64,000 bases of DNA from Parasegetibacter sp. NRK P23 (GTDB lineage: Bacteria > Bacteroidota > Bacteroidia > Chitinophagales > Chitinophagaceae), in the NCBI RefSeq assembly GCF_023721715.1, contig NZ_JAMDLG010000023.1, forward strand, positions 1 through 64,000, written 5' to 3'. Every line of letters begins with the position of its first letter. Position 1 is the first letter of the stretch. Below, one piece after another: positions 14,877-23,500 of this stretch. Position numbers and translations under genes: made by a program. Under the pieces are notes generated by a model that saw only the letters and a program-made list of their open reading frames with translations, had not been told where the DNA came from and made no database searches.

Positions 14877-16454
14877 TCAATAGTAGGGAACGGGATCTTT
14901 CGCCAGTTCAGGATCTTGTAATATCTCCCCCGCCGGGATGGGCAGGTACATCATTCTTTCCGTAAAGTTGGTCACGTAGAAGGGGTATTCTTTGTTGCCC
15001 CTATTCTGCGCTTCTATGATTTGTTTCGCTTTCGCGAAGCCCTGGCGCTGGATATCGAACCAGTAATCGCCTTCGAAAGCGAATTCCACCCTTCTTTCTT
15101 TCAGGATATCTTCGGCGGTAATGGATGTTTTTTCAGAAAGCTGCGCACGTTTCCGTACTTTATTGAATGCTTTCAAAGCCTCTGCATCGCTGGTGGAAGC
15201 GCTGGTACCCAATACGGCTTCCGCGTAAATCAGCAATACATCGGCGTAACGCAGTACCATGGTGTTGATGCCGGTATTCATACCTAATACAGCTTCTCCG
15301 CCGTATTTTTTACCGGGTCCCACAACGTATTTCGCGATGTTGGTACGCGTATCGTTTTTTTGTCCGCCCATGCCACCCGCGGGCTGGATGGTATCGTATT
15401 TATAACCGTTCGCCATAAATGAATTGTAGGTGCCGTTGGAAGATTGCGGCTTCCATTCCGCTTTGCTCCAGCCGTGCTCCATCATGGAACCTTTCCGGCG
15501 GATATCACCGAATTCGTAGGCGTCCTGAATATCCATGGATGGAATATAGAGTTCCCACATCGCCGCTTCATCGGTTTGCAGGTTGGATGGACCGCGATCC
15601 GGATTTTTCTGGTTCCCCGAACCCCATGGGTTGGAAGTAAGCTGGTGCTGGATGGAGAAAAGCGATTCAATATTGTTGTTGAAACTGCTCGAGTTGAACA
15701 TACCTGCGTAGTCCTGCACCAGGTCGTGTTTGTTGGAGCTGATTACTTCCCAGGCTTTGGCCTTGGCCTTCTCATAATCTTTGTTGTAGAGGTAGAGTTT
15801 GGCCATCATGCCACGGGCGGAATTTTTAGTGAGCCTGCCGGGCACGGGATCGGTTTCGGGCAATCCGGCTTCCGCGGCCTGCAATTCTTCCAGCGCAAAG
15901 CGCAGTACATCCTGTTTCAGGTAGCGGGGAATATTGAAGTTGCCGGTTAACGCGGTTTGTCCTGGATCCGTTACAATAGGCGCGTGTCCCCAAATTCTCG
16001 CTATGAAGAAGTACACGGTTCCCCGGAAGAAATGACATTCAGCGATAGCGGGATCAAGAAAAGTAGCGTTCCCGCCCATGGCCTTTTTCTGTTCCAGCGC
16101 TTTCATGTATTCGCTGGTCCAGCCACCTATTTTGTAGAATACTTTCCAGGCATCGGCCACACGAACTGCGGTGGAGGCAAGGGTGAAGTTCAGGAATGGT
16201 GCATCGTCCGCATTGCCGCCGCCGGTGTATTCGTTGCCGGCCATCACATCGCCGATGGCATCCATGGCGCGGTTCTCGTAGCCGGACCAGGGTAAGCCGT
16301 AGAGTGTACTGGTCAGACTTCTTACTTCAGCTTCCGTGTTGTAAAAATTGGATAAAGTGGTACCATCGAGTGAACTGCGTTCTATAAAATCTTTTTTGCA
16401 TGATGCCATCGTGATAGCCGCGATGCCCAGTGCGTAAAGCGTTGTTTTTTTCAT
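14877..16454 (-). CDS. SusD/RagB-family outer-membrane lipoprotein
   Basis: The 525-residue lipoprotein has the signal MKKTTLYALGIAAITMASC and the TPR-rich SusD fold. Landmarks are an N-terminal DFIERSSLDGTTLSNFY, AECHFFRGTVYFFIARIWG, ARGMMAKLYLYNKDYEKA, VLRYADVLLIYAEAV and the C-terminal ERRVEFAFEGDYWFDIQRQG. It forms the lid of the SusC pore and binds glycan at the surface. It follows the SusC gene by 30 bases, the standard order. Sugar specificity cannot be read from the sequence; mannan is inferred from the enzymes downstream. Confidence 0.92.
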   Translation of the reverse strand: MKKTTLYALGIAAITMASCKKDFIERSSLDGTTLSNFYNTEAEVRSLTSTLYGLPWSGYENRAMDAIGDVMAGNEYTGGGNADDAPFLNFTLASTAVRVADAWKVFYKIGGWTSEYMKALEQKKAMGGNATFLDPAIAECHFFRGTVYFFIARIWGHAPIVTDPGQTALTGNFNIPRYLKQDVLRFALEELQAAEAGLPETDPVPGRLTKNSARGMMAKLYLYNKDYEKAKAKAWEVISSNKHDLVQDYAGMFNSSSFNNNIESLFSIQHQLTSNPWGSGNQKNPDRGPSNLQTDEAAMWELYIPSMDIQDAYEFGDIRRKGSMMEHGWSKAEWKPQSSNGTYNSFMANGYKYDTIQPAGGMGGQKNDTRTNIAKYVVGPGKKYGGEAVLGMNTGINTMVLRYADVLLIYAEAVLGTSASTSDAEALKAFNKVRKRAQLSEKTSITAEDILKERRVEFAFEGDYWFDIQRQGFAKAKQIIEAQNRGNKEYPFYVTNFTERMMYLPIPAGEILQDPELAKDPVPYY

Positions 16455-16484
16455 AACTGCAATGTTTAAGCGGATGCAGGGAAA

Positions 16485-19400
16485 TTAAAGTTCAATATTG
16501 GCGCCTACGGTGAAGGTGCGTGGAACGGGGTAGTGGCCCATGTCCACATTCATGAGGCGGATGTTGTTGTTGAAGGCACCGATTTCCGGATCAAGCCCGG
16601 TGTACTTCGTGAATGTTTTTAGGTTCTGTACCGAGGCGTAGAACCGTACGTTCGCGATACCGGCCTTCCCGATAATGGATTTGGGAAGCCTGTAGCCCAG
16701 TGTAATGTTTTGGATGCGGAGGTAGGAGCCATCTTCCACGTAGCGGTCGCTCATGGCGATGTTGTTCACCTGACCGATCACGTAACGGGGAACGGAGCCA
16801 TCGGTATTGGAAGTGGTATAGCGGTCCATCACTGCTTTGGATTGGTTGAAATAGGCGTTGTCGTTCTTCTCCAGGCGCCAGCGGAGGAAGTTGAAAATTT
16901 TCGATCCCTGGTTGCCCTGGAGGAAGATGGACAGGTCAACGTCTTTGTAGGTGAAGCTGTTGGTAAGGCCGAAAGTGAATTTCGGCAGCGGGCTTCCGAT
17001 ATAAGTGATATCACTTGCGTCAATGATGCCGTCGGGTTTGCCATTGGGGCCGCTGATGTCCTTGAAGCGAACATCGCCGAACCAGGTTTCCGATTCTTTT
17101 ACGGTATAACCGAATTGCGGCATACTATTATCGAGGTCTTCCTGTGTGCGGAAAAGTCCATCGGTTACAAGTCCGAAGAAAGAACCTACCGCATAACCGG
17201 GATTGGTATAGGTAAGGGTGTAGTTGTCGAAATACACGCGTCCGGTAAGGCCGGCGGTGGAATTCGCCATTTTGTCGAGTTTATTTTTGAAGTGGGAGAA
17301 AATGAGGTTGGTTCTCCAGGTGAAATTTTCTTTGCGGATATTTTGGGAGTTGATGCTGATATCGATACCGGTATTGGACATTTGTCCGTCATTCCCGATG
17401 GGTGCTTTCAGGTCATCCCACTGATCGCCTACGCCAATAAGTCTTGGGCCGGTGAGGAACAGCAACATATCTTTGGTGGTTTTCCGGTATACATCTACCG
17501 TAAGATCGATGCGGTTGTTGAGGAACGACGCGTCGATACCGAGGTTCTTCGTTTCCACGGATTCCCAACTGAGGTCCGGGTTGGTGATGCCGTTGAGGTA
17601 GCTGGAATTGCCGAATCCTACGGGGCCGGGCCAGAAGCCGATGGCGGAAGTATAGGGTGGGTTCTGTGCGCCGCTGGGCAGGTTCTGGTTGCCTACAAGT
17701 CCATAGCCCAAACGGATTTTCAGGTTATTGACCGTGTTGGTGATGTTCGCGGCGAAACGTTCGTTGGTGAGCGTCCAGGCGAAAGATGCACCGGGGAAGT
17801 AGCCCCATTTGTTGTTCGGTCCGAAGTTGGAGGAGCCATCAGCCCTGATACTTAGGGAAAGCGCATAGCGGTTATCGTAAGCATAGGTGCCTCTTGCGAA
17901 ATAGGATTCCATGGCCCACTGGTTCTTTCCTCCGTTCAGTTCCCAGGTTTCCTTGTCGCTGTTGCCGCTGTTCAGGTCGAGAATATTGTTCTGAAGGTCT
18001 ACTTTTTTACCGCCGATCTCTTCGTAATAAGAGTATTGTGCTTCGTGGCCCGCTGTGGCGGTGATGCCGTGTTTACCGAAGTACTTGTTGTAATTTACAT
18101 AGTTCCTGAGCGCATAATAGTAGCTGTTACCTCTTCTGTCGAAAAGCTGGCTTTGCAGCGCCCGTGTGCCGATATTGCCGGAACGCTGGTAGGCGAGGTT
18201 GTTGTTCAACCCAAGAGAATAGGAAACTTCGTTCCTGAAACTGAAGTTTTTGAGGAAGAGGATTTCAGCGTAGATGTTGCCGAACACCTGTGTATTCGTG
18301 AGTTTGGTACCCCTGAAATGGCTTTCCGCGATGGGATTCCCGATATCAGGACGGAAGCCGCCCATATCCGTACTGTTGCCTGCACCCCAGGTACCGTCCA
18401 GGTTTTTGAGTGGTGTGAGCGGATTGAGGATGGTGGCATCGAATATCGCGCCGGGTGCCGCATCCGCCAGCGTGATGTTCTGGATGCTGCGGGAAGCATT
18501 CGCGCTTACACCCATTTTCAACCAGTTCTTCAGTTGATGATCGAGGTTGAAACGGGTGGAATATCTTTTGAAATCGGATCCCAGCAAAGTGCCTGTCTGG
18601 TCGAAATAGTTCATAGACAAATAGTAATTCGTTTTGTCTTTTCCGCCCGAGAAACTCAGTTGGTGGTTCTGGATCTGACCGGTGCGGAACATCGCCTCCT
18701 GCCAATCGGTACCTTCACCCAGGAGTTCAGGGTTGGTGAACTCTTCTATGGGATTAACGGCCACTTCATTGTGGTACTGCGCGAACTCTCGGAGGTTCAT
18801 CAGGTCGAGCCGGTTAGCTATTCTGGCCTGACCAACATATACATCGTAGTTGATCTTACCTTCTCCTTTTTTCCCTTTCTTGGTGGTGATGAGAATCACG
18901 CCATTGGCGGCCTGTGATCCGTAAATGGCCTGTGCTGACGCATCTTTCAGGATATCCACCGACTCAATATCGTTGGGGTTGAGGGTGGCCATCACGCTAT
19001 TGCCGGTTTGCCCATCGGCACCGCCAAGACCTGCAAAACCCGCGCTGGAACGTGTATTGCTGAAGAAAGGAACGCCATCTATTACAATCAGCGGATCGTT
19101 GCTGTTAATGGTGGTAACACCGCGTACTTTCACAGAAACGCCGCCACCGGGCTGACCGGTGTTGTTGGTAACGGTAACCCCGGCTACTTTTCCCTGCAGT
19201 GCCTGATCGATACCCGAAACCGGAAGGTCCTTGATGTCCTTTTCTGTAACGGTGGAAATGGAGGAACTGATGTCGCCACGGCGTCTCGTGCCGTAACCGA
19301 TCACCACCACCTCGTTCATTTTGTCTTCGGCCACATTCAGTGTTACAAGGATATTCGAACGGTTTCCAATCGCGATATCCTGCGTACGCATGCCCACATA

Positions 19401-19631
19401 AGAAATGGAGAGTGTGGTGGTGGCTTGTGGAAGGGTAATGCTGAAGGCGCCGTTTGCATTACTGGTTACCGACTTTTTCTGCCCCTTTGCGCTAACGGTG
19501 GCATTGGCGAGCGGTGTGCCTTTTTCATCGGATATGATCCCGGTTATAACCTTTTCCTGCGCATAGGAAAGAAGGAGGATAAAAACGCCGCATAGCGTAA
19601 GTATCACTCTTCGTAATGAAGAATTTCTCAT
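16485..19631 (-). CDS. SusC/RagA-family TonB-dependent receptor
   Basis: The 1048-residue outer-membrane transporter has a signal peptide (ending SYAQ) and a carboxypeptidase-like N-terminal domain (VITGIISDEKGTPLANATVS). A TonB-box region reads MNEVVVIGYGTRRRGD. The plug follows (VSGIDQALQGKVAGVTVTNN, then VRGVTTINSNDPLIVIDG and NPNDIESVDILKDASAQAIY), then the long beta-barrel. It ends with a strand closing on aromatic and Leu residues (FTVGANIEL). It imports oligosaccharides using TonB energy with its SusD lid. It is the first gene of the minus-strand mannan operon. A TACATTTG promoter box lies 20 bases before its ATG. Confidence 0.93.
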   Translation of the reverse strand: MRNSSLRRVILTLCGVFILLLSYAQEKVITGIISDEKGTPLANATVSAKGQKKSVTSNANGAFSITLPQATTTLSISYVGMRTQDIAIGNRSNILVTLNVAEDKMNEVVVIGYGTRRRGDISSSISTVTEKDIKDLPVSGIDQALQGKVAGVTVTNNTGQPGGGVSVKVRGVTTINSNDPLIVIDGVPFFSNTRSSAGFAGLGGADGQTGNSVMATLNPNDIESVDILKDASAQAIYGSQAANGVILITTKKGKKGEGKINYDVYVGQARIANRLDLMNLREFAQYHNEVAVNPIEEFTNPELLGEGTDWQEAMFRTGQIQNHQLSFSGGKDKTNYYLSMNYFDQTGTLLGSDFKRYSTRFNLDHQLKNWLKMGVSANASRSIQNITLADAAPGAIFDATILNPLTPLKNLDGTWGAGNSTDMGGFRPDIGNPIAESHFRGTKLTNTQVFGNIYAEILFLKNFSFRNEVSYSLGLNNNLAYQRSGNIGTRALQSQLFDRRGNSYYYALRNYVNYNKYFGKHGITATAGHEAQYSYYEEIGGKKVDLQNNILDLNSGNSDKETWELNGGKNQWAMESYFARGTYAYDNRYALSLSIRADGSSNFGPNNKWGYFPGASFAWTLTNERFAANITNTVNNLKIRLGYGLVGNQNLPSGAQNPPYTSAIGFWPGPVGFGNSSYLNGITNPDLSWESVETKNLGIDASFLNNRIDLTVDVYRKTTKDMLLFLTGPRLIGVGDQWDDLKAPIGNDGQMSNTGIDISINSQNIRKENFTWRTNLIFSHFKNKLDKMANSTAGLTGRVYFDNYTLTYTNPGYAVGSFFGLVTDGLFRTQEDLDNSMPQFGYTVKESETWFGDVRFKDISGPNGKPDGIIDASDITYIGSPLPKFTFGLTNSFTYKDVDLSIFLQGNQGSKIFNFLRWRLEKNDNAYFNQSKAVMDRYTTSNTDGSVPRYVIGQVNNIAMSDRYVEDGSYLRIQNITLGYRLPKSIIGKAGIANVRFYASVQNLKTFTKYTGLDPEIGAFNNNIRLMNVDMGHYPVPRTFTVGANIEL

Positions 19632-19650
19632 ATAGCAATCGTGTTTGAAC

Positions 19651-19658
19651 CAAATGTA
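19651..19658 (-). promoter_or_regulatory. -7 box of the mannan operon promoter
   Basis: On the minus strand the sequence reads TACATTTG, an exact TAnnTTTG. It ends 20 bases before the susC ATG. The rest of the 227-base gap to the AraC gene is strongly AT-rich and should hold the regulator's site, which I cannot place. Confidence 0.6.
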
Positions 19659-19858
19659 TCCGTATTCCGGGGAAAATAATGATACTTATTTAGCAGATAT
19701 GAATGAAAATTCAATCCTTAAAAATTCGAAAGCCGATTTATATTCTTAAATAGTTGATTGTTATTACTTTATATTTTAATCATTATAATCGATGAATAAT
19801 ACTTTTTTACTGAAAGGAAATACTTTTTTATACCTTCATTAGCGGTTAAGCTTGCAAT

Positions 19859-20746
19859 ATGATGAAAACAGAACTGCTGAGGGAAATTACCCCACTCACC
19901 CAAAGTGATTGTTTTACGGTGTTCTCACGCACCAAGAACAAGTTCGATTTCCCCTTGCATTACCACCAGGAGTTTGAACTGAACTTCATATGGAACGCGC
20001 CAGGGGCGAAACGGATGATCGGGGATCACATTGAAGAGATAGAAGATATTGAACTGGTACTGGTGGGACCGGATCTGCAACATGGCTGGTTCACACACAA
20101 GTGTACCAGCGCGCAGATCAAGGAGGTGACCATCCAGTTTCACCGCAACTTGTTCGACGAACATTTCCTGCAACGCAACCAGATGAGTTTTATCCGCGCG
20201 ATGTTTGAGCGCTCCCTGAGAGGCATTCTTTTCTCCCGCGAAACCACCACGGCCATTATGCCGCGTTTAATGGAACTGCCGCAGAAGCATGGATTTGATT
20301 CGGTACTGGAGCTGATGTCGATCCTGCACGACCTGTCCATTTCCCGGAACATGCGCACCTTGTCGGATGTTTCTTTCAGCAACATGGAATCGTTCAGTTT
20401 CAACAGCCGCCGGGTGAAGGAAGTAATGCATTACCTGAATGCGCATTTCGATAAAAATGTAACCCTATCCGAATGTGCCCGCCTGGCAGCGATGACGGAT
20501 GTGGCTTTCAGCCGTTTTTTCAAGGCACGGACCGGGAAAACTTTTATTGACACTTTAAATGATATCCGCCTGGGGCACGCTTCGCGGATGTTGATAGAAA
20601 CCACACAAAGTGTGAACGAGATCGCCTACAAATGCGGTTTCAATAACATGTCGAATTTCAACCGCATCTTCCGGAAGAAAAAAGATTGTACTCCCCGCGA
20701 TTTCAGGGAAGCCTACACCTCTACCGGCGTGCGGGCTTTTTTCTGA
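19859..20746 (+). CDS. AraC-family transcriptional regulator of the mannan locus
   Basis: The 295-residue protein has an N-terminal cupin-type sensor (FDFPLHYHQEFELNFIW, then LVLVGPDLQHGW) and a C-terminal AraC double HTH domain. The latter includes NVTLSECARLAAMTDVAFSR with FFKARTGKTFIDTLNDIR, and NEIAYKCGFNNMSNFNRIFR with KKKDCTPRDFRE. It probably senses a sugar and activates transcription. It is divergent from susC across an AT-rich gap, so control of the mannan genes is the obvious role; this is inference from position. Its stop directly abuts the stop of the histidine kinase gene on the other strand. Confidence 0.88.
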   Translation: MMKTELLREITPLTQSDCFTVFSRTKNKFDFPLHYHQEFELNFIWNAPGAKRMIGDHIEEIEDIELVLVGPDLQHGWFTHKCTSAQIKEVTIQFHRNLFDEHFLQRNQMSFIRAMFERSLRGILFSRETTTAIMPRLMELPQKHGFDSVLELMSILHDLSISRNMRTLSDVSFSNMESFSFNSRRVKEVMHYLNAHFDKNVTLSECARLAAMTDVAFSRFFKARTGKTFIDTLNDIRLGHASRMLIETTQSVNEIAYKCGFNNMSNFNRIFRKKKDCTPRDFREAYTSTGVRAFF

Positions 20747-22120
20747 TCAGTTTGCCAATGCGGGAACAAGGAAGGAGAAGCGGCTGCCTTTTCCTTTTTC
20801 GCTTTCAATAAAAAGCCTTCCATTGTTCTTCGCGAGGTATTCACGGCAGAGTAGCAGTCCAAGTCCTGAACCCTGTTCGCTGGAAGTACCCTCAACTGTA
20901 AATTGTTCTCCCTTCATCAATAGTTCGACTTCCTCGGCGCTCATCCCTTTTCCCTGGTCCTGAACAAAAACACGGACCATTTTTCCTTCTGCGCTGGCGC
21001 CAATCTCAATGAAACTGTCTTCCGGACTGAATTTGATGGCGTTGGATATAAGGTTGCGCAGTACCAGATGAACGGAGTCGGGGTCCGCGAAAACCGGTGG
21101 ACAGGCGGCGATTTTATTTTCGAGCCGGATTCTTTTGTTTTCGGCCTGCAGGCGCATCAGCATCAAAACCTGTTCTGTCATTTCTTTTACATCAACGCGG
21201 GAAGGATGTATTTCCGAGGCGGTGATCTGTGCCTTCGACCAGGTGAGCAGGTTTTCGAGCAGGTTTGTGGTATAGTTGAGGTCGTTTACAATATCGGGCA
21301 ATGCTTTTTTTACATCTTCTCCCGAGAAATCGTACTGACGGGCCATGGTGAAGTAATTGCGTAAAGCGTAAACCGGGTTGCGGAGATCGTGGGACACGAT
21401 GGAGAAAAGTTTGTTTTTCAGCTTGTTCAGTTCCGCCAGTTCCTGGGTCTGTACTTCAAGCCGGTCGGCTTTTTCACGTATTTCCTGGGCCTGTTTCCTG
21501 ATTTCAACATTTCTGGATGCGAGTTTTCTTGCCTGTTGTTTGAGCTGACTTTCAAAGGAAACTGTTTCGTTTTTGATCAGGAACAATGCGTAAAAAATAA
21601 GGAATCCAGCAAGAATCTGGTTAGCGATAAAAAATGCAGGGTTGATGTCTACTAACCTGATGGAGCCTTGTTGCGGAAGTATTTGAGAGAGAAGGTAACC
21701 AAGAAAACAATAGGAACAGGTAAGAATTACCGTTTTAAGCCTGTTTAAAAAGAATACGGAGAGGACGCCATATAAGATGAAGAATAACTCCAGGCCAAGA
21801 TCCGTTTGCCTGAAATACATAAGCGCCGTAAAAAGCGGGTAAAAGAGAAAATAGAGGGTGAAAGCGGCGGCGTGCTTTTTTTTACCTGTAAGCCATAAAA
21901 CGATGGAACTGATGGGAACAGGCGAGAAAGCTACCACCCACGCCTCCCAGGGCAGTTCATCATGATTCAGAATACCTGCCAATGGGATGAAGAGGCCCGT
22001 CAGCAGGCCGAAAATATTCAGGATATTAAATATGCGCAGTTTTCTACGCATGTATTCGGGAAGATCAGGCGCGTTCCCCCATGAGGAAACCTGGTCGTTC
22101 AACGCTTCCAGTCGGTTCAT
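20747..22120 (-). CDS. Membrane sensor histidine kinase
   Basis: This 457-residue protein has about six membrane helices (residues 30-190) without a large periplasmic loop. A coiled coil follows (SQLKQQARKLASRNVEIRKQ, then EIREKADRLEVQTQELAELN). The HisKA box is FSIVSHDLRNPVYALRN with the phospho-acceptor His. The HATPase domain has an N-box NLISNAIKFSP, a G1 box DQGKGM and a G2 box GSGLGL. It should autophosphorylate in response to a membrane or intracellular cue. No response regulator is adjacent, so it is an orphan here. It is convergent with the AraC gene, with no gap between the stops. Confidence 0.88.
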   Translation of the reverse strand: MNRLEALNDQVSSWGNAPDLPEYMRRKLRIFNILNIFGLLTGLFIPLAGILNHDELPWEAWVVAFSPVPISSIVLWLTGKKKHAAAFTLYFLFYPLFTALMYFRQTDLGLELFFILYGVLSVFFLNRLKTVILTCSYCFLGYLLSQILPQQGSIRLVDINPAFFIANQILAGFLIFYALFLIKNETVSFESQLKQQARKLASRNVEIRKQAQEIREKADRLEVQTQELAELNKLKNKLFSIVSHDLRNPVYALRNYFTMARQYDFSGEDVKKALPDIVNDLNYTTNLLENLLTWSKAQITASEIHPSRVDVKEMTEQVLMLMRLQAENKRIRLENKIAACPPVFADPDSVHLVLRNLISNAIKFSPEDSFIEIGASAEGKMVRVFVQDQGKGMSAEEVELLMKGEQFTVEGTSSEQGSGLGLLLCREYLAKNNGRLFIESEKGKGSRFSFLVPALAN

Positions 22121-22297
22121 ACGGTCAGATGTTGGTGGGTTTGGTCCACAGGATAGGTTGCTTCCAGGATAAGGCGCTATTTCATGGGATAAACGAAATA
22201 TACAGGGTTTTGTCCGAATCGTAAAACATTCAGTGTTTATTATACACTTTTTTCAGTGTTTATACTTAGGATATACGGTGATTTTCTCCCAGAGGAT

Positions 22298-22330
22298 TTT
22301 GAAACCGTATTCAAACGGCATCTATCTTTG
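22298..22330 (+). promoter_or_regulatory. Promoter of rmuC
   Basis: TTTG (22298-22301) and TATCTTTG (22323-22330) are 21 bases apart. The ATG at 22335 follows the -7 box by only four bases, so the transcript would begin at or near the start codon (leaderless). Confidence 0.55.
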
Positions 22331-22334
22331 GTGC

Positions 22335-23498
22335 ATGGTATTCCCGGAATTGTTAAGTATCGTTTTGCTGGCGCTGCTGCTACTGGTGGTGGTGGGCTGG
22401 TGGCGGGCAACCGCAAAATGGAGTGAAAAGTTGTTGCACGCGGAAAAGGCGTTGGCAGAAACGAATGTATTATTGGAAGAAAAGGAGAGGAAACTGCGGG
22501 AACTAGACCTGAAGCAGGATTTCCGTACGCTTGCGGGTGAAGTGCTGGAGGAAAAAGCGGCGCAGTTCAACAGGGTGCAGGAAACACAACTGAGGTTTAT
22601 GCTGGAACCGGTACAGCAACAGATCAACCAGTTCCGCCAGGACCTTGACGTCCGCTTAAAGTACGATGCGGGTGACCGGATATCACTGCGCGAACAGATC
22701 CGCCAGATGATGGAATTGAACCACACCCTGAGTGAACAGGCCAATAGCCTTACGAACGCCTTGCGTGGCCAGAACAAAACCCAGGGCAACTGGGGAGAGA
22801 TGATCCTTGAAAGTATCCTGGAACATGCGGGCCTGCAGAAGCAGGTACACTATTTTGTGCAGGAGCGGCACGAGAACCTGGAAGGAAAGCTTATCCAGCC
22901 TGATGTGATCGTGCGGTACCCGGATAAGCGTGCCGTGGTGATCGATTCGAAAGTGTCATTGCTGGCCTATGAACAATGGTGCAACGCCGCAACGAAAGAA
23001 GACAGGGATGAATCGGCCAGGAATTTGGTCCGCTCCATGCGTGCCCATGCTGATGGATTATCCCTAAGGTCCTACCAGGATGTGGTGAACAGCCTGGACT
23101 TTGTAATGATGTTCGTACCCGTGGAAGGGGCGTATATCGCGGCGTTGCAAACGGATCCGGCGTTGTGGCAATACACCTACTCAAAAAAGGTATTGCTGAT
23201 CAGTCCTACCAACCTGCTCGCCGCGATGAAACTGATCTATGATATCTGGCAGAACGACGCCATACATACCCATGCGCTCGAAATCGCTGAACGCGCCGGC
23301 AGGATGTATGATAAACTGGCTGGCTTCGTGGAGAACGTGGATAGAGTAGGCGCACAGCTGGATAAGGCGAAGCAGCAGTGGGAAGATGCGCGGAAGCAAC
23401 TGGGTTCGGGTAAAGGAAACCTGTTGTCGCAGGCGGAACAACTCCGGCAGTTAGGGATCAAAAACAATAAACGCCTCCCGGAGGCGGGAGACGTTTAG
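22335..23498 (+). CDS. rmuC: DNA recombination protein RmuC
   Basis: The 387-residue protein starts with one membrane anchor (MVFPELLSIVLLALLLLVVV). A coiled coil covers about residues 25-150. The RmuC nuclease-like core has signature stretches NWGEMILESILEHAGL, QPDVIVRYPDKRAVVIDSKV and VMMFVPVEGAYIAAL. RmuC limits DNA rearrangements between inverted repeats; a PDDEXK-like activity is suspected in the family. I start at ATG 22335, since upstream in-frame codons give a poor protein and lie before the promoter. Its 3' end carries part of a hairpin terminator and it is convergent with the acyl-CoA ligase gene. Confidence 0.9.
   Translation: MVFPELLSIVLLALLLLVVVGWWRATAKWSEKLLHAEKALAETNVLLEEKERKLRELDLKQDFRTLAGEVLEEKAAQFNRVQETQLRFMLEPVQQQINQFRQDLDVRLKYDAGDRISLREQIRQMMELNHTLSEQANSLTNALRGQNKTQGNWGEMILESILEHAGLQKQVHYFVQERHENLEGKLIQPDVIVRYPDKRAVVIDSKVSLLAYEQWCNAATKEDRDESARNLVRSMRAHADGLSLRSYQDVVNSLDFVMMFVPVEGAYIAALQTDPALWQYTYSKKVLLISPTNLLAAMKLIYDIWQNDAIHTHALEIAERAGRMYDKLAGFVENVDRVGAQLDKAKQQWEDARKQLGSGKGNLLSQAEQLRQLGIKNNKRLPEAGDV
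23469..23496. terminator. Terminator between rmuC and the acyl-CoA ligase gene
   Basis: AAACG and CTCCC pair with GGGAG and CGTTT around a GGAGGC loop region. The stem lies across the last codons of rmuC and two bases from the end of the opposing gene. Confidence 0.55.
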
Positions 23499-23500
23499 GT

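Noticed and set aside
16710-17855. 381-codon plus-strand frame inside the susC region
   Set aside because: It runs antisense to an intact SusC gene and has no domain or promoter of its own.
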